Source: Candidatus Nomurabacteria bacterium (GTDB lineage Bacteria > Patescibacteriota > Saccharimonadia > Saccharimonadales > Saccharimonadaceae). From it: 64,000 nt of DNA. Of this stretch, positions 17,640 through 26,451 are shown in pieces. Within the stretch, counting starts at the first letter, position 1. Each line of letters starts with the position of its first letter. The position numbers were made by a program, and so were the translations under genes. The stretch lies in the NCBI GenBank assembly GCA_031257295.1, contig JAIROX010000004.1, forward strand, positions 62,001 through 126,000. The letters run 5' to 3'. The notes under the pieces were generated by a model. That model did no database searches. It was not told the DNA's origin and saw only the letters and a program-made list of their open reading frames with translations.

Positions 17640-19574
17640 CTACAATAGACTGGTTGGGTCAATATCGACTTGCCAGTGAGGCCCGAGGTTCTCGTCTAGA
17701 ATTTCGAGCAGGCGAGAGCGTTTTTTGCTTTTCACTGTGAGTTGCCAGCGGTAGCTACTTCCTGGGCGTTCGTGGAATGATGGAGCAGGACCATAAAGCA
17801 CCACGTCTGGGTACTTTTGACTAATCATTTTAGCTACTTTCCGGGCACCACGTACAGCGGCGTCCTCAGTTTTATAGGTGCAAGTCAGTTTTAATAGATA
17901 TGAAAACGGTGGGAAGCCGTCGTGGCGACGCTTTTTGATGGCGTAGTTATAAAATCCGGCGTAGTCTTGAGCCACGCCAAACCTGATGGCTGGGTTATCT
18001 GGTTGATAAGTTTGAACAACCACTTTAGACGGGTTCTTACCACGGCCAACCCTACCAATCACCTGGCTAAGCAACTGAAAAACCCGCTCTTCGCTACCAA
18101 AATCTGGGATAGATAAGTTAGCATCGGCTTGAATAACACCTACGGTTTCTAATTTTGGTAAGTCCAAGCCTTTTGCTAGGATCTGTGTGCCGATTAGCAG
18201 TTGAATTTCACCACTTTGCACTTCTTGGTAGAGTCTATCTAGAGTGCTGGAGCTGTGTGTGTCTCCATCAAAACGAGCTAGCCGAGCCTTTGGCCAGAGT
18301 TTTGCCAGCTCAGACTCAATTAACTTTGTACCGATACCTTTGTGAACGATATCGGTATTGTGGCATTCTGGGCAAGAAGTGGGAACGTTGTAGTTTTTAC
18401 AGCAAGTATGGCAGGTTAGCTTGTAGGTATCGGCATGCAGGGTTAGTGGGATAGAGCACTGATCACACAGGGCTTGCCAACCACATTCGCCACATATAGT
18501 TAAGCTAGCGCTACCACGACGATTATGAAATATAAGAGATTGCTTACCATTTGCTAAAGATTTTTCGATACTACTAAGTAGCTGATTGCTAAAAAAACGG
18601 TGTTTTGAAAAATCAGTTTTCGATGTAAGATTTACAACGCTAATACCTGGAGGAGTAGCATCCTCTATTGCGGTCTCTTTTAGAGAAACGATCGCGCCGT
18701 TAGCTTGCTCGGCTAGATAATAGTCGGCTACTAGTGGGGTAGCTGTGCCAAGGACCACCTTAAAACCATATTTATTGGCTAGGAATGAGGCTAAGCGAAG
18801 AGTGTTGTATTTAGGCGATTGTTCTTGTTTATAGCTCGGTTCGTGTGCCTCATCAATCACAATTAAGCCGATTTCGCCGACCGGGGCAAAGATAGCCGAA
18901 CGAGGTCCGATAACTACCATAGGGCTTTCTGCGCTAGCGATACATTCCCAGGTTAAATGTCGTTCAGCTTCTGTCTGTTTGGAATGGATGAGGGCCAAGT
19001 TGTCAAAGTGGGTCGAAAACCTATCTATCAATTGAGAAGTTAGGGCTATTTCTGGCACCAGGATCACTACGGACTTTCCGGCAGCGATCACGTCTTTGGC
19101 CAGTTTAATATAAATATTGGTTTTGCCGGATCCGGTTATACCATGGAGCAGAATAGTACTAGATGTTGTAGATCTTACATCAGCAAGCGCTTGTTCTTGA
19201 TACTGGTTAAGCGGTAGGGTAGGTTTATCTGATGTATTATTTACAACGATATCACTTCTGGTGCGTCTTTTTTTGCCCATACCTGCAGGTATGACAGTCT
19301 GTAAAATAGTAGACAAAGGCACTTTATAGTATTCGTGCAGCCAGCTGACCGCGTCTAGTATATGTTTGGGCAGTTTTTGCTTGTATATTTTAGCTACTTC
19401 ACGCGTGGTGAACTCTGGCTTGTTGACGGACTTTGTGACGACAGCTAAAACCTGTCGTTTGCCAACAGGCACTTCAACCAGCTGCCCCATGTTAAGCGAT
19501 ACGCTAGAGTGATACGTCAAGGTATCTCGACCAGCGCCTATGTTCACTTTTGGTATCACCTCGCAGTAATGCAT
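17640..19574 (-). CDS. priA: Primosomal replication helicase PriA
   Basis: PriA restarts stalled replication forks. The N-terminal DNA-binding domain is followed by Walker A 'GITGSGKTNIY', the DEAH box 'VIDEAHEPSYKQ' and a zinc region with four paired-Cys motifs (CGECGWQALCDQC, CHTCC, CPEC) inside the helicase core; later 'GTQILAKGLDLP' and 'QVIGRVGRG' form motifs V and VI. 644 residues. The ATG at 19574 was preferred over 19580 because TATAAT (complement of 19581-19586) then lies 6 nt upstream, giving a leaderless mRNA. Confidence 0.95.
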   Translation of the reverse strand: MHYCEVIPKVNIGAGRDTLTYHSSVSLNMGQLVEVPVGKRQVLAVVTKSVNKPEFTTREVAKIYKQKLPKHILDAVSWLHEYYKVPLSTILQTVIPAGMGKKRRTRSDIVVNNTSDKPTLPLNQYQEQALADVRSTTSSTILLHGITGSGKTNIYIKLAKDVIAAGKSVVILVPEIALTSQLIDRFSTHFDNLALIHSKQTEAERHLTWECIASAESPMVVIGPRSAIFAPVGEIGLIVIDEAHEPSYKQEQSPKYNTLRLASFLANKYGFKVVLGTATPLVADYYLAEQANGAIVSLKETAIEDATPPGISVVNLTSKTDFSKHRFFSNQLLSSIEKSLANGKQSLIFHNRRGSASLTICGECGWQALCDQCSIPLTLHADTYKLTCHTCCKNYNVPTSCPECHNTDIVHKGIGTKLIESELAKLWPKARLARFDGDTHSSSTLDRLYQEVQSGEIQLLIGTQILAKGLDLPKLETVGVIQADANLSIPDFGSEERVFQLLSQVIGRVGRGKNPSKVVVQTYQPDNPAIRFGVAQDYAGFYNYAIKKRRHDGFPPFSYLLKLTCTYKTEDAAVRGARKVAKMISQKYPDVVLYGPAPSFHERPGSSYRWQLTVKSKKRSRLLEILDENLGPHWQVDIDPTSLL

Positions 19575-19580
19575 ATACAT

Positions 19581-19612
19581 ATTATACCGCGTTGCGGTTG
19601 CTGTGCTAATAT
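19581..19612. promoter_or_regulatory. Bidirectional promoter pair, both nearly leaderless
   Basis: The minus strand has TATAAT (complement of 19581-19586), 6 nt from the priA ATG. The plus strand has TGC-TAATAT (19604-19612), 10 nt from the ATG at 19623. The two start codons are only 48 nt apart. Confidence 0.6.
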
Positions 19613-19622
19613 GGGTTATAGG

Positions 19623-20288
19623 ATGGGCAACGTTTATTTTAAAGATAGAAAAGAAGCAGGTGAGCGACTGGCTGCCATTTTAGCTGATACTTATAGATAT
19701 GAAGACTGTGCAGTAGTGGCGCTAAGTGACGGTGGTGTATTAGTTGGTGAACCTATTGCCGAGAGCCTACACTCAATTCTAACAATGGTGTTAACTGAAG
19801 ATATAACCTTACCGGGTGATAACTTAGTAATAGGCAGTGCTTCGCAGAATGACATTTTCAGTTACAATAACCAACTTGCATCCTCTGAAGTAGACGAATA
19901 TGTGGCGGAGTTTCATAGCTACATAGAACAGGAGCGCCGAGTAGCACACGAAAATATTAATAGATTAATCGGCGATGGCGGTGCGTTTGACCGCGACCTG
20001 CTGATTGACCGCAATATAATCTTGGTTTCAGACGGTTTATTCAGCGGATCAATTATTGGTGCTGCCATGGATTTTTTGAAGCCGGTAAGAATCAAAAAGT
20101 TGGTTGTTGCTCTACCGATAGCCAGCGTACCAGTCGTCGACTACGTACATATCCATGCTGACGAGGTCCATATTTTGGACGTTAAAGAGGAATTTATGGG
20201 CATAGACCATTACTATGAAGACAACACCGTCCCTTCACACGAAGAAATAGTGAAGAAATTAAATGAAATAATCATGAAGTGGCGCTAA
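19623..20288 (+). CDS. Phosphoribosyltransferase-like protein with altered PRPP loop
   Basis: The 221-residue protein follows the fold of stand-alone bacterial phosphoribosyltransferases: 'VVALSDGGVLVGEPIAESL' near the start, 'LVIGSASQNDIF' and 'NIILVSDGLFSGSIIGAAM' where the PRPP loop (normally VDDGxATGAT) is expected. The second Asp, Thr and following residues are changed, so catalysis is doubtful. ATG 19623 was chosen because the promoter TAATAT covers the earlier ATG at 19611. Substrate unknown. Confidence 0.65.
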   Translation: MGNVYFKDRKEAGERLAAILADTYRYEDCAVVALSDGGVLVGEPIAESLHSILTMVLTEDITLPGDNLVIGSASQNDIFSYNNQLASSEVDEYVAEFHSYIEQERRVAHENINRLIGDGGAFDRDLLIDRNIILVSDGLFSGSIIGAAMDFLKPVRIKKLVVALPIASVPVVDYVHIHADEVHILDVKEEFMGIDHYYEDNTVPSHEEIVKKLNEIIMKWR

Positions 20289-20351
20289 AACATTGAAACT
20301 CAAAATGAAACCGTGTAGAATAAAATACAACAAGTTAGAAGGAAGGAAACA

Positions 20352-20654
20352 ATGCTAGATGTCTTCATTACATCGCGGGTGCGGCGCAAGATTGTGATTG
20401 TTTATGCTAAATATCCCGACTTTAAGACCCACGTACGAGGGCTCGCTAAGCTTATAAAAGAAGATCCGGGTAATATCCAGCGCGAACTACAGCGTCTAGA
20501 GAAATCTGGTTTTTTGTCGGTTAGTAAACATGGTAATTCTAAGATTTACTCAACAAATAAACAGTTTCCGATTTTTAAGGAACTTCAGAACATCGTAATT
20601 AAGTCCCAGCAGCACCAGGGTGCTCACCGCAAACAATCATCAGACGATGTCTAA
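20352..20654 (+). CDS. Winged-helix DNA-binding protein
   Basis: This 100-residue protein fits an ArsR/MarR-like winged helix: 'VRGLAKLIKEDPGNIQRELQRLEKSGFLSV' (quoted in part) spans the recognition helix, followed by a 'GNSKIYSTN' wing. No sensor domain or metal-binding Cys is visible. A TTGAAA-17-TAGAAT promoter (20293-20321) and an AGAAGGAAGGA ribosome-binding site precede it. Its end overlaps recJ by 8 nt, so the two are likely co-expressed. Targets unknown. Confidence 0.75.
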   Translation: MLDVFITSRVRRKIVIVYAKYPDFKTHVRGLAKLIKEDPGNIQRELQRLEKSGFLSVSKHGNSKIYSTNKQFPIFKELQNIVIKSQQHQGAHRKQSSDDV

Positions 20655-22278
20655 AGACGACATACTCGCAAGCATCTTGGCTGGGCGGGGGTTAGCTGGT
20701 GAGGTGGCCGAACAGTTTCTACATCCAGATTATGGCTCAGTCCATGATCCGTTCTTGTTACCAGATATGCATCAGGCCGTAGACCGTATAAAGCAAGCGC
20801 TAGATAAACAAGAGGCAGTTGTGATCTACGGCGATTATGATATTGACGGTATCACAGCAACTGCTATTCTGTTGGATGGTCTGACCAAGATGAGCTTGAA
20901 AGTTGATGCGTACACGCCGAATCGTTTTACTGAAGGCTATGGTTTGAATGTGGACGCCATAAAGGCCCTAGCTAAAACGGATGCAAAACTAGTGATAACG
21001 GTGGACTGTGGTAGTTTGAGCCACGAAGAGATAAAGTTGGCTAATGAGTTGGGGCTGGATGTTATAGTAACTGATCACCACGCGGTAGCAGATGACCTGC
21101 CGCAAGCCATAGCAGTGGTTAATCCGCATCGTGAGGATAACCAGTATCCATTTGCTGACCTGGCGGGCTGTGGTGTGGCGTTTAAACTAGTGCAAGCTTT
21201 GCAGACTGAACTGGTTGGCCTACCAAAAGGGCAAGAAAAATGGCTCTTAGACTTAGTCGCGTTAGGCACCGTTTGCGATATTGTGCCACTAGTAGGCGAG
21301 AACCGTGTTTTAACCTATTGGGGTATAGAAGTTATGAAAAAAACCAGGCACTTAGGGCTTAAGGCTCTCATGGCTGTTACCAAGATGTCACCAGTAGAAG
21401 TTGATTCTCGCAAGATTGGTTTTGTGCTAGGGCCGCGACTAAACGCCGCTGGGCGATTAGATACGGCGCAGCACGCGCTAGAATTGCTCACGACCACCAG
21501 CTCAAAGCTGGCTCTTGAGCTGGCGAATAGGTTGGACGGTTTGAACCGCGAACGGCGTATTGAACAAGATCGGATTTTTGCCGAGGCTGCTCAGCAGCTT
21601 GAGGGTTGCAAAGACGATGTGCTAGTGGTGGGCGACGGGTCCTGGAACGAAGGTGTGATTGGCATTGTAGCCAGTAAGCTTATGGAGAAGTACGACAAAC
21701 CAACTTTTGTGTTATCTATGGGCGAGCAAGAATCTAAGGGGTCGGGTCGAAGTTTCGGTGACTTTAATATGGCTGAGGCAATTGACGCAACTAGGAGTCT
21801 TCTGTTGCGTGGCGGTGGTCATGCAGCGGCTGGCGGCGTAACATTAAAGACCAGTAAAGTTGATGAGTGGCGTGCGGCGCTAGGTGATTTTTATAGAAGT
21901 CTAAAACTTAAAGACCAGAAAAAATACCTATTGGCCAGTGAGGACATAAGGTTGAGCAGCCTCGAAGGTGTAGATATTAGTCTAGTAGACAAACTAGCTC
22001 AGTTAGAACCTTTTGGCATGGGGAACGAAAAACCCGTATTCCACCTGGAGGACGTGCAAGCGAGGTTTGTTGATAAGATTGGCAAAGGTGGCGACCATTT
22101 AAAACTAACAGTAGCCGACAGCGACGATAACAGCTTAAAATTCTTGGCTTTTTCGCCACCAAGTGAGTGGTTTGTGGAGCCAGGCTCCAAAGTTTCTGCA
22201 TGGGTGAACCTAGAGGTCAATGAGTGGAACGGTAATAAAACTGTTGAAGGCCGAATTTTACGACTAGAACTGTTGTGA
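20647..22278 (+). CDS. recJ: Single-strand-specific exonuclease RecJ
   Basis: 5'-3' single-strand DNA exonuclease in recombination and mismatch repair. DHH-family motifs: 'VIYGDYDIDGITA' (DxD), 'ITVDCGSLSHEE', 'VTDHHA' (DHH), 'LVALGTVCDIVPL', and the DHHA1 part 'RGGGHAAAGGVTL'. A C-terminal OB-fold follows. 543 residues from ATG 20647; a longer ORF to 20620 is unlikely. Start overlaps the wHTH gene. Confidence 0.95.
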   Translation: MSKDDILASILAGRGLAGEVAEQFLHPDYGSVHDPFLLPDMHQAVDRIKQALDKQEAVVIYGDYDIDGITATAILLDGLTKMSLKVDAYTPNRFTEGYGLNVDAIKALAKTDAKLVITVDCGSLSHEEIKLANELGLDVIVTDHHAVADDLPQAIAVVNPHREDNQYPFADLAGCGVAFKLVQALQTELVGLPKGQEKWLLDLVALGTVCDIVPLVGENRVLTYWGIEVMKKTRHLGLKALMAVTKMSPVEVDSRKIGFVLGPRLNAAGRLDTAQHALELLTTTSSKLALELANRLDGLNRERRIEQDRIFAEAAQQLEGCKDDVLVVGDGSWNEGVIGIVASKLMEKYDKPTFVLSMGEQESKGSGRSFGDFNMAEAIDATRSLLLRGGGHAAAGGVTLKTSKVDEWRAALGDFYRSLKLKDQKKYLLASEDIRLSSLEGVDISLVDKLAQLEPFGMGNEKPVFHLEDVQARFVDKIGKGGDHLKLTVADSDDNSLKFLAFSPPSEWFVEPGSKVSAWVNLEVNEWNGNKTVEGRILRLELL

Positions 22279-22310
22279 AACTAGGCACCATCTGGTAAAA
22301 TGGAGTAGAT

Positions 22311-22529
22311 ATGGCAATACAAGTTACAAGAAAAGACGACAAAGAGGCGAATGAGAACATCATCCGTCGTTTTAACCGCAAAGTTTTGCAGAGTGGCACT
22401 CTTTCAGAAGCTAAGGCGTCAATGCGTTTTGCGAAGCCCGTCAGTAAGACTGAGCGACGCAGAAAGGCAATTATCCGCGACCAGCGCAAAGAAGAAAAGG
22501 CCGCTAAAGCGCGACTAGGGCTACGGTAA
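22311..22529 (+). CDS. rpsU: Ribosomal protein bS21 homologue
   Basis: The 72-residue, very basic protein has the S21 pattern: an acidic-basic N-terminus, 'RRFNRKVLQSGTLSEAK', then a long Arg/Lys helix 'KTERRRKAIIRDQR'. S21 sits near the 16S 3' end and helps initiation. An extended -10 (TGG TAAAAT, 22293-22301) ends 9 nt before the ATG, so its own mRNA would be nearly leaderless. It overlaps yqeY by one base (TAATG). Confidence 0.85.
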   Translation: MAIQVTRKDDKEANENIIRRFNRKVLQSGTLSEAKASMRFAKPVSKTERRRKAIIRDQRKEEKAAKARLGLR

Positions 22530-22984
22530 TGAACCTAAAACAGCAGATTGATAGCGACTTGAAACAGGCGCTGCTTGCTGGTGATAAAGCGAAAACTACC
22601 ACTCTACGTGGGCTTAAGGCTGTGATCTTAGATGTTGAGGTGGCAGCTGGGGTGCGAGATACTGGGCTGGCAGATGCGGAAATCGAAAAGTTGATTCAAA
22701 AAGAGGTCAAGAAGCGTCGTGAGAGCGCTGAGATTTATCGACAAAACAGCCGCGATGAACTAGCTGAAGTTGAAGAGGCCGAGATAGAGCTGATGGGTGG
22801 CTATCTGCCCAAGCAGCTCAGCGAAGGTGAGCTGAAGGCAGTTGTAAGTGATGTGATTTCTACAACAGGCGCGAGCTCTGCTAAAGACATGGGCAAGGTG
22901 ATTGGCGCTGTTAAGGCGCAGGTTGGCTCAGCGGCTGATGGTGCGCTCATAGCGCAGATCGTTAAGCAAAAACTAGGGGGTTAA
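22529..22984 (+). CDS. GatB/YqeY domain protein
   Basis: 151 residues matching YqeY: 'DLKQALLAGDKAKTTTLRGL', 'KEVKKRRESAEIYR' and 'ELMGGYLPKQLSEGEL', then 'SAKDMGKVIGAVKAQ'. The family shares the tRNA-binding tail of GatB; its exact role is unclear. It is often beside rpsU, as here, in the order rpsU-yqeY. Confidence 0.9.
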   Translation: MNLKQQIDSDLKQALLAGDKAKTTTLRGLKAVILDVEVAAGVRDTGLADAEIEKLIQKEVKKRRESAEIYRQNSRDELAEVEEAEIELMGGYLPKQLSEGELKAVVSDVISTTGASSAKDMGKVIGAVKAQVGSAADGALIAQIVKQKLGG

Positions 22985-22985
22985 G

Positions 22986-23537
22986 ATGATTTTATTATTT
23001 GGCTTGGCTGGATCTGGTAAAAGTACGCAGGGGCAGTTGCTGGCGGCACGCATGGGCTGGCGCTGGTTAAGTATTGGGCAGCTACTACGCGATACTACAG
23101 ATAAGAAATTGCGTCGTAAGATTCAAGCGGCTCAACGCAAAGGCAAGCTAGTAGACAACAAGATCTCCACTCATATGGTGCGAATCGCTGTTAACAAAGC
23201 CGAGCGCGAAGTGGGCGGTGAGGTTTTAGATGGTTTTCCGCGCGACCTTGAACAGGCTGAGTGGTTGGCGCATGGCGATTATCCGGTTGACCTGGCTATT
23301 GTGCTGAATGTGCCCAAAAGAAACTTATTGAAGCGTCTGCATATCCGTGGGCGAGCCGATGATGCTTCAGCGGAAGTTATTGAGCAGAGGTTTAAGGTGT
23401 TCGAGGGCGACATTTCGGCGATCCGCCAAGTGCTAGAAGGTCGTGGCGCGAAGTTTGTTGAAGTGGACGGTGTTGGCACGGTGGGTGAGGTCCACGACCG
23501 TGTTATGAAAGAAGTAGAAAAGTGCCAGCTGGCCTGA
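22986..23537 (+). CDS. adk: Adenylate kinase-like nucleoside monophosphate kinase
   Basis: The 183-residue P-loop kinase has 'LLFGLAGSGKSTQG' (Walker A), 'LDGFPRDLEQAEWL' (NMP-binding/hinge signature) and 'LLKRLHIRGRADD' (Arg-rich LID hinge). The LID is short, as in short-form adenylate kinases, with no zinc-binding Cys. Expected reaction is ATP + AMP to 2 ADP; another NMP specificity cannot be excluded. It starts 1 nt after yqeY stops and overlaps map by 16 nt. Confidence 0.85.
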   Translation: MILLFGLAGSGKSTQGQLLAARMGWRWLSIGQLLRDTTDKKLRRKIQAAQRKGKLVDNKISTHMVRIAVNKAEREVGGEVLDGFPRDLEQAEWLAHGDYPVDLAIVLNVPKRNLLKRLHIRGRADDASAEVIEQRFKVFEGDISAIRQVLEGRGAKFVEVDGVGTVGEVHDRVMKEVEKCQLA

Positions 23538-24277
23538 AAACGTCCGAACATATTCAAGCTATGCGCGAGGGCGGCAAGATCTTGGCGCGTATTTTGCAGG
23601 AACTTAAAGAATACACCAAACCAGGCTTAAACGAGCTGGAAATCAACGATTGGGTGGCTAACAAGATCACTAAATATGGTGCTACGGCCAGCTACCTGGA
23701 AGATGAAGTTGTATTTCCAGGCGTGATTTGTATATCCGTTAACCAAGAGCTGGTGCATAGCCCACCAGTGGACTATGTGTTAGAAGAAGGTGACCTAGTG
23801 AGTTACGATTTGACGATAAAGTATAAGGGCATGCATACCGATAGCGCATTTACGATGGTTGTGGGACGTGAACCGCGTGGTGCTGAAAAGCAGTTGCTGT
23901 CTGTGACCGAGCGAAGCTTGTACGCTGGTATAGAAGTGGTAAAGCCTGGTGCGCGCGTTGGTGATATTGGTGCTACGGTAGAAGAAGTGTTGAGCGCTGG
24001 AAAGCTGGGGATCGTGCGTGATTATGTTGGCCACGGCATAGGTGCTAGCATGCATATGGCGCCAAATATTCCAAACTATGGCGTGCGGGGCACCGGTGCT
24101 ATGCTGCAGGCGGGCGACACGATTTGCATTGAGCCGATGGCTAGCTTAGGCAAGGAAAAGACTTTTGTGGATAGCGACGGCTGGACGGTGAGTATGAAAG
24201 ATGGCAGTTTGTGCGCTCACTTTGAACACACGGTGTTGGTCACTGACGACGGCTACGAGATATTGACAATTTGGTGA
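23522..24277 (+). CDS. map: Methionine aminopeptidase, type I
   Basis: Removes initiator Met after deformylation. Metal ligands and catalytic His are visible: 'VHSPPVDYVLEEGDLVSYDLTIKYKG' region (HS..D..D, quoted in part), 'VGHGIGASMHMAP', 'CIEPMAS' and 'FEHTVLV'. 251 residues, no N-terminal zinc-finger extension, which is typical for the bacterial enzyme. Starts with GTG at 23522 inside adk. The adk-map pairing is common. Confidence 0.95.
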   Translation: MPAGLKTSEHIQAMREGGKILARILQELKEYTKPGLNELEINDWVANKITKYGATASYLEDEVVFPGVICISVNQELVHSPPVDYVLEEGDLVSYDLTIKYKGMHTDSAFTMVVGREPRGAEKQLLSVTERSLYAGIEVVKPGARVGDIGATVEEVLSAGKLGIVRDYVGHGIGASMHMAPNIPNYGVRGTGAMLQAGDTICIEPMASLGKEKTFVDSDGWTVSMKDGSLCAHFEHTVLVTDDGYEILTIW

Positions 24278-24291
24278 ATCTGTGATAGTAT
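24263..24291 (+). promoter_or_regulatory. Promoter overlapping the map 3' end
   Basis: TTGACA (24263-24268), 17-nt spacer, TAGTAT (24286-24291). A CAACACC/GGTGTTG hairpin follows in the leader (about 24307-24331). Confidence 0.75.
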
Positions 24292-24344
24292 AGTGTTATG
24301 GAGATACAACACCTCCTAATTGTTGGGTGTTGCCAAAAATAAAA

Positions 24345-25135
24345 ATGAGCGAACAAGAAATCACAAAGCGGAAAGAGTTTAAGCCGGCGTTTGTAGCGCC
24401 AGAACATGGCGCCGAAGAAGTCGAGGTTGAGGAGCAATTCGAAAAGCAGCCACTTGAAGATGTATTTGAGGCGCTCAGCGATGAGAGGTACCTTGTTTAT
24501 GGACATGGCACTCTGAAACAAGATAGTGCTCGGTCAATTATGGATAACGGATTGAACTCGTATCACCACGAACTAGCGGGCACTGCGAAAACGCTGGATA
24601 CTGGCAGCTTTGATGAGTTGCAAGATGAGTTAAGCAGTTGGCGACATCTTAACGCAAAAAATATAGTTTTATTACGGCTTCCGAAGCAGTTTATGTCGCG
24701 CCATATGTCTGGTGATGCCATGCCGCCCAAAGAGCCGCCCATCAATACTCTGCAAGCCACCAGCCAACCCATTGTTGATGATTCACTTGGTTTTTTCAAA
24801 GATAAGGCCTTTGTGCCAAAAGAATCAGGGGGGGGTATAAATCGTTTGTCGGCAGATGGGACAAGAAGTATGTTTTTGGCACATATGATGCGCTGACTGG
24901 CGAGGTGGCCTTGAACCCAAATTACAAAGCGAATCTTGACAACGAGGACGAGCTGGGGAAGATGGAAGAAGAGTTTGAAGAGTACGAGTCGCTAAAGAAG
25001 ACACAGGAAGGCAGTTGGGATAAATGGCGCCATACGAAACCAAATCGTTCGACGGCTAGCCCAAATGACCCAGGCGAATTTGCAGTCACCGGTTCTGATG
25101 ATGGTGAGTGGGTGGACGATGACGAGTGGGAGTAA
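24345..25135 (+). pseudogene. Gene split by a G8 tract (phase-variable or frameshifted)
   Basis: Frame one runs from ATG 24345 to a stop at 24896 (183 residues). From the G8 tract at 24828-24835 onward, its last 22 residues look non-native. In the next frame the text continues as 'YKSFVGRWDKKYVFGTYDAL' and runs on to 25135 with an acidic tail. Nine or six G's would join the halves into one protein of about 263 residues. The N-half has 'YLVYGHGTLKQDSARSIMDNG', resembling ADP-ribosyltransferase-like or toxin-fold openings only loosely; I do not assign a function. Natural phase variation, a true pseudogene or a sequencing error are all possible. Confidence 0.75.
24828..24835. repeat. G8 homopolymer at the reading-frame break
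   Basis: Eight G's begin at codon 162 of the split gene. With eight, the frame ends 20 codons later; with seven, a TAA follows at once; with nine or six, the long frame is restored. Confidence 0.8.
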
Positions 25136-25185
25136 TAGCCCCGTTAGCACTACACAAAATCGGCCTTAAGCGTTATACTATTGGT

Positions 25186-26409
25186 ATGCAAGAAATTTCT
25201 CGATATGCTGTTGGTGTAGATGTGGGCACTAGCTCTGTGAAGTGTGTAGTGGCGACAGTTGATGATGACGGTGTTCTTACGGTTGTGGGCGCTGGGCAGA
25301 CACCGAACAGTGGTATGCGCAAAGGCGTGGTGGTAGACCTAGCCGGTCCGGCCAAGGCGATTGACACGGTGCTTGGTGAAGTAGAGCGCATGAGCGGTTA
25401 TGAAGTTAATAACGCGACTATAAATATAGGTGGATCGCATATTTTGAGCACCAAAACAGATGGCATGATAGCCGTGGGCGCACTAGATCACGAGATCACG
25501 GTGGAAGACTTGGACCGTGTGGATGAGGTGGCGGCTACTGGCAAGATTCCGGCTAATCGCGAAATTCTTGATTTGATACCGTATAGCTATCGGCTGGATG
25601 GGCAGGAGAATATCAAAGACCCGGTGGGGATGGTGGGCTCGCGCCTCGAGATAAAGGCTAACGTAGTGTCGGCGCTTAAGCCGCATTGCCAGAATGTCGC
25701 CAAAGCAGCAGAGCTAGCCAATGTGCATATTGATAAGATGGTGGCTTCGGCAGCCGCCGCCGCCAAGTCGGTGTTGAATGAAAAACAGCTAGAAAACGGC
25801 GTAGCACTGATAGACCTTGGTGCGGCCACCACTGGTGTGGTGGTGTTTGAGGAGGGCGAGCTGCAGTTTATTTCGGTGCTGCCGTGGGGTAGCAACAACA
25901 TCACGATGGACTTGGCTATGGCACTCAAAGTTGATACAGAAGTCGCCGAAGAAATCAAGCGAAAGTATGCCTCGGCCGTCAGCGATAGCAGTGCTAAAGA
26001 GGTTGTATTTAAACGTGATAAGCAGGAGTTATACTTTAAGCGGGCAGATATTGATGAAGCTGTTGAGGCGCGCCTGGAAGAGATCTTTGATGGTGTTAAG
26101 AAAGACCTAAAACGAGCTGGTTATGACCGCAAGCTGCCAGAGGGAGTAGTTTTGGTTGGCGGCGGCGCTAATTTGAAAGATCTAGCTGAGTATGTCAAAG
26201 AACACCTAGAACTATCTGTTAAGCTCGGGAATCCGGCTAAGTTTGTAAATGTTGGAGCTGAGGTTGAGGGGTCGGAGTTTGCTACGGCTGTGGGGCTAGC
26301 CATGACCGATGCTGTAAGTGGTGGCGCCAAAGGTACAGGCAAGAAGCGTAGTAAAAGTAGTGCCAAAAAAGGGCTAGTAAAAGGTTTTTTCGCGAAGTTT
26401 AAAGTTTAA
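25186..26409 (+). CDS. ftsA: Cell division protein FtsA
   Basis: Actin-like ATPase that ties FtsZ to the membrane. Phosphate-1 motif 'VGVDVGTSSVKCVV', the SHS2/1C insertion (about 80-160), phosphate-2 'VALIDLGAATTGVVVF', and 'VVLVGGGANLKDL'; the C-terminus ends in the amphipathic basic helix 'GLVKGFFAKFKV' that binds membrane. 407 residues. The ATG at 25186 lies 6 nt after TATACT (25174-25179), giving a leaderless mRNA. ftsZ follows by 42 nt. Confidence 0.95.
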   Translation: MQEISRYAVGVDVGTSSVKCVVATVDDDGVLTVVGAGQTPNSGMRKGVVVDLAGPAKAIDTVLGEVERMSGYEVNNATINIGGSHILSTKTDGMIAVGALDHEITVEDLDRVDEVAATGKIPANREILDLIPYSYRLDGQENIKDPVGMVGSRLEIKANVVSALKPHCQNVAKAAELANVHIDKMVASAAAAAKSVLNEKQLENGVALIDLGAATTGVVVFEEGELQFISVLPWGSNNITMDLAMALKVDTEVAEEIKRKYASAVSDSSAKEVVFKRDKQELYFKRADIDEAVEARLEEIFDGVKKDLKRAGYDRKLPEGVVLVGGGANLKDLAEYVKEHLELSVKLGNPAKFVNVGAEVEGSEFATAVGLAMTDAVSGGAKGTGKKRSKSSAKKGLVKGFFAKFKV

Positions 26410-26451
26410 TGTTATAATACGAGTAACAGGGTAAGTGGAGGAGTTGGTAGT

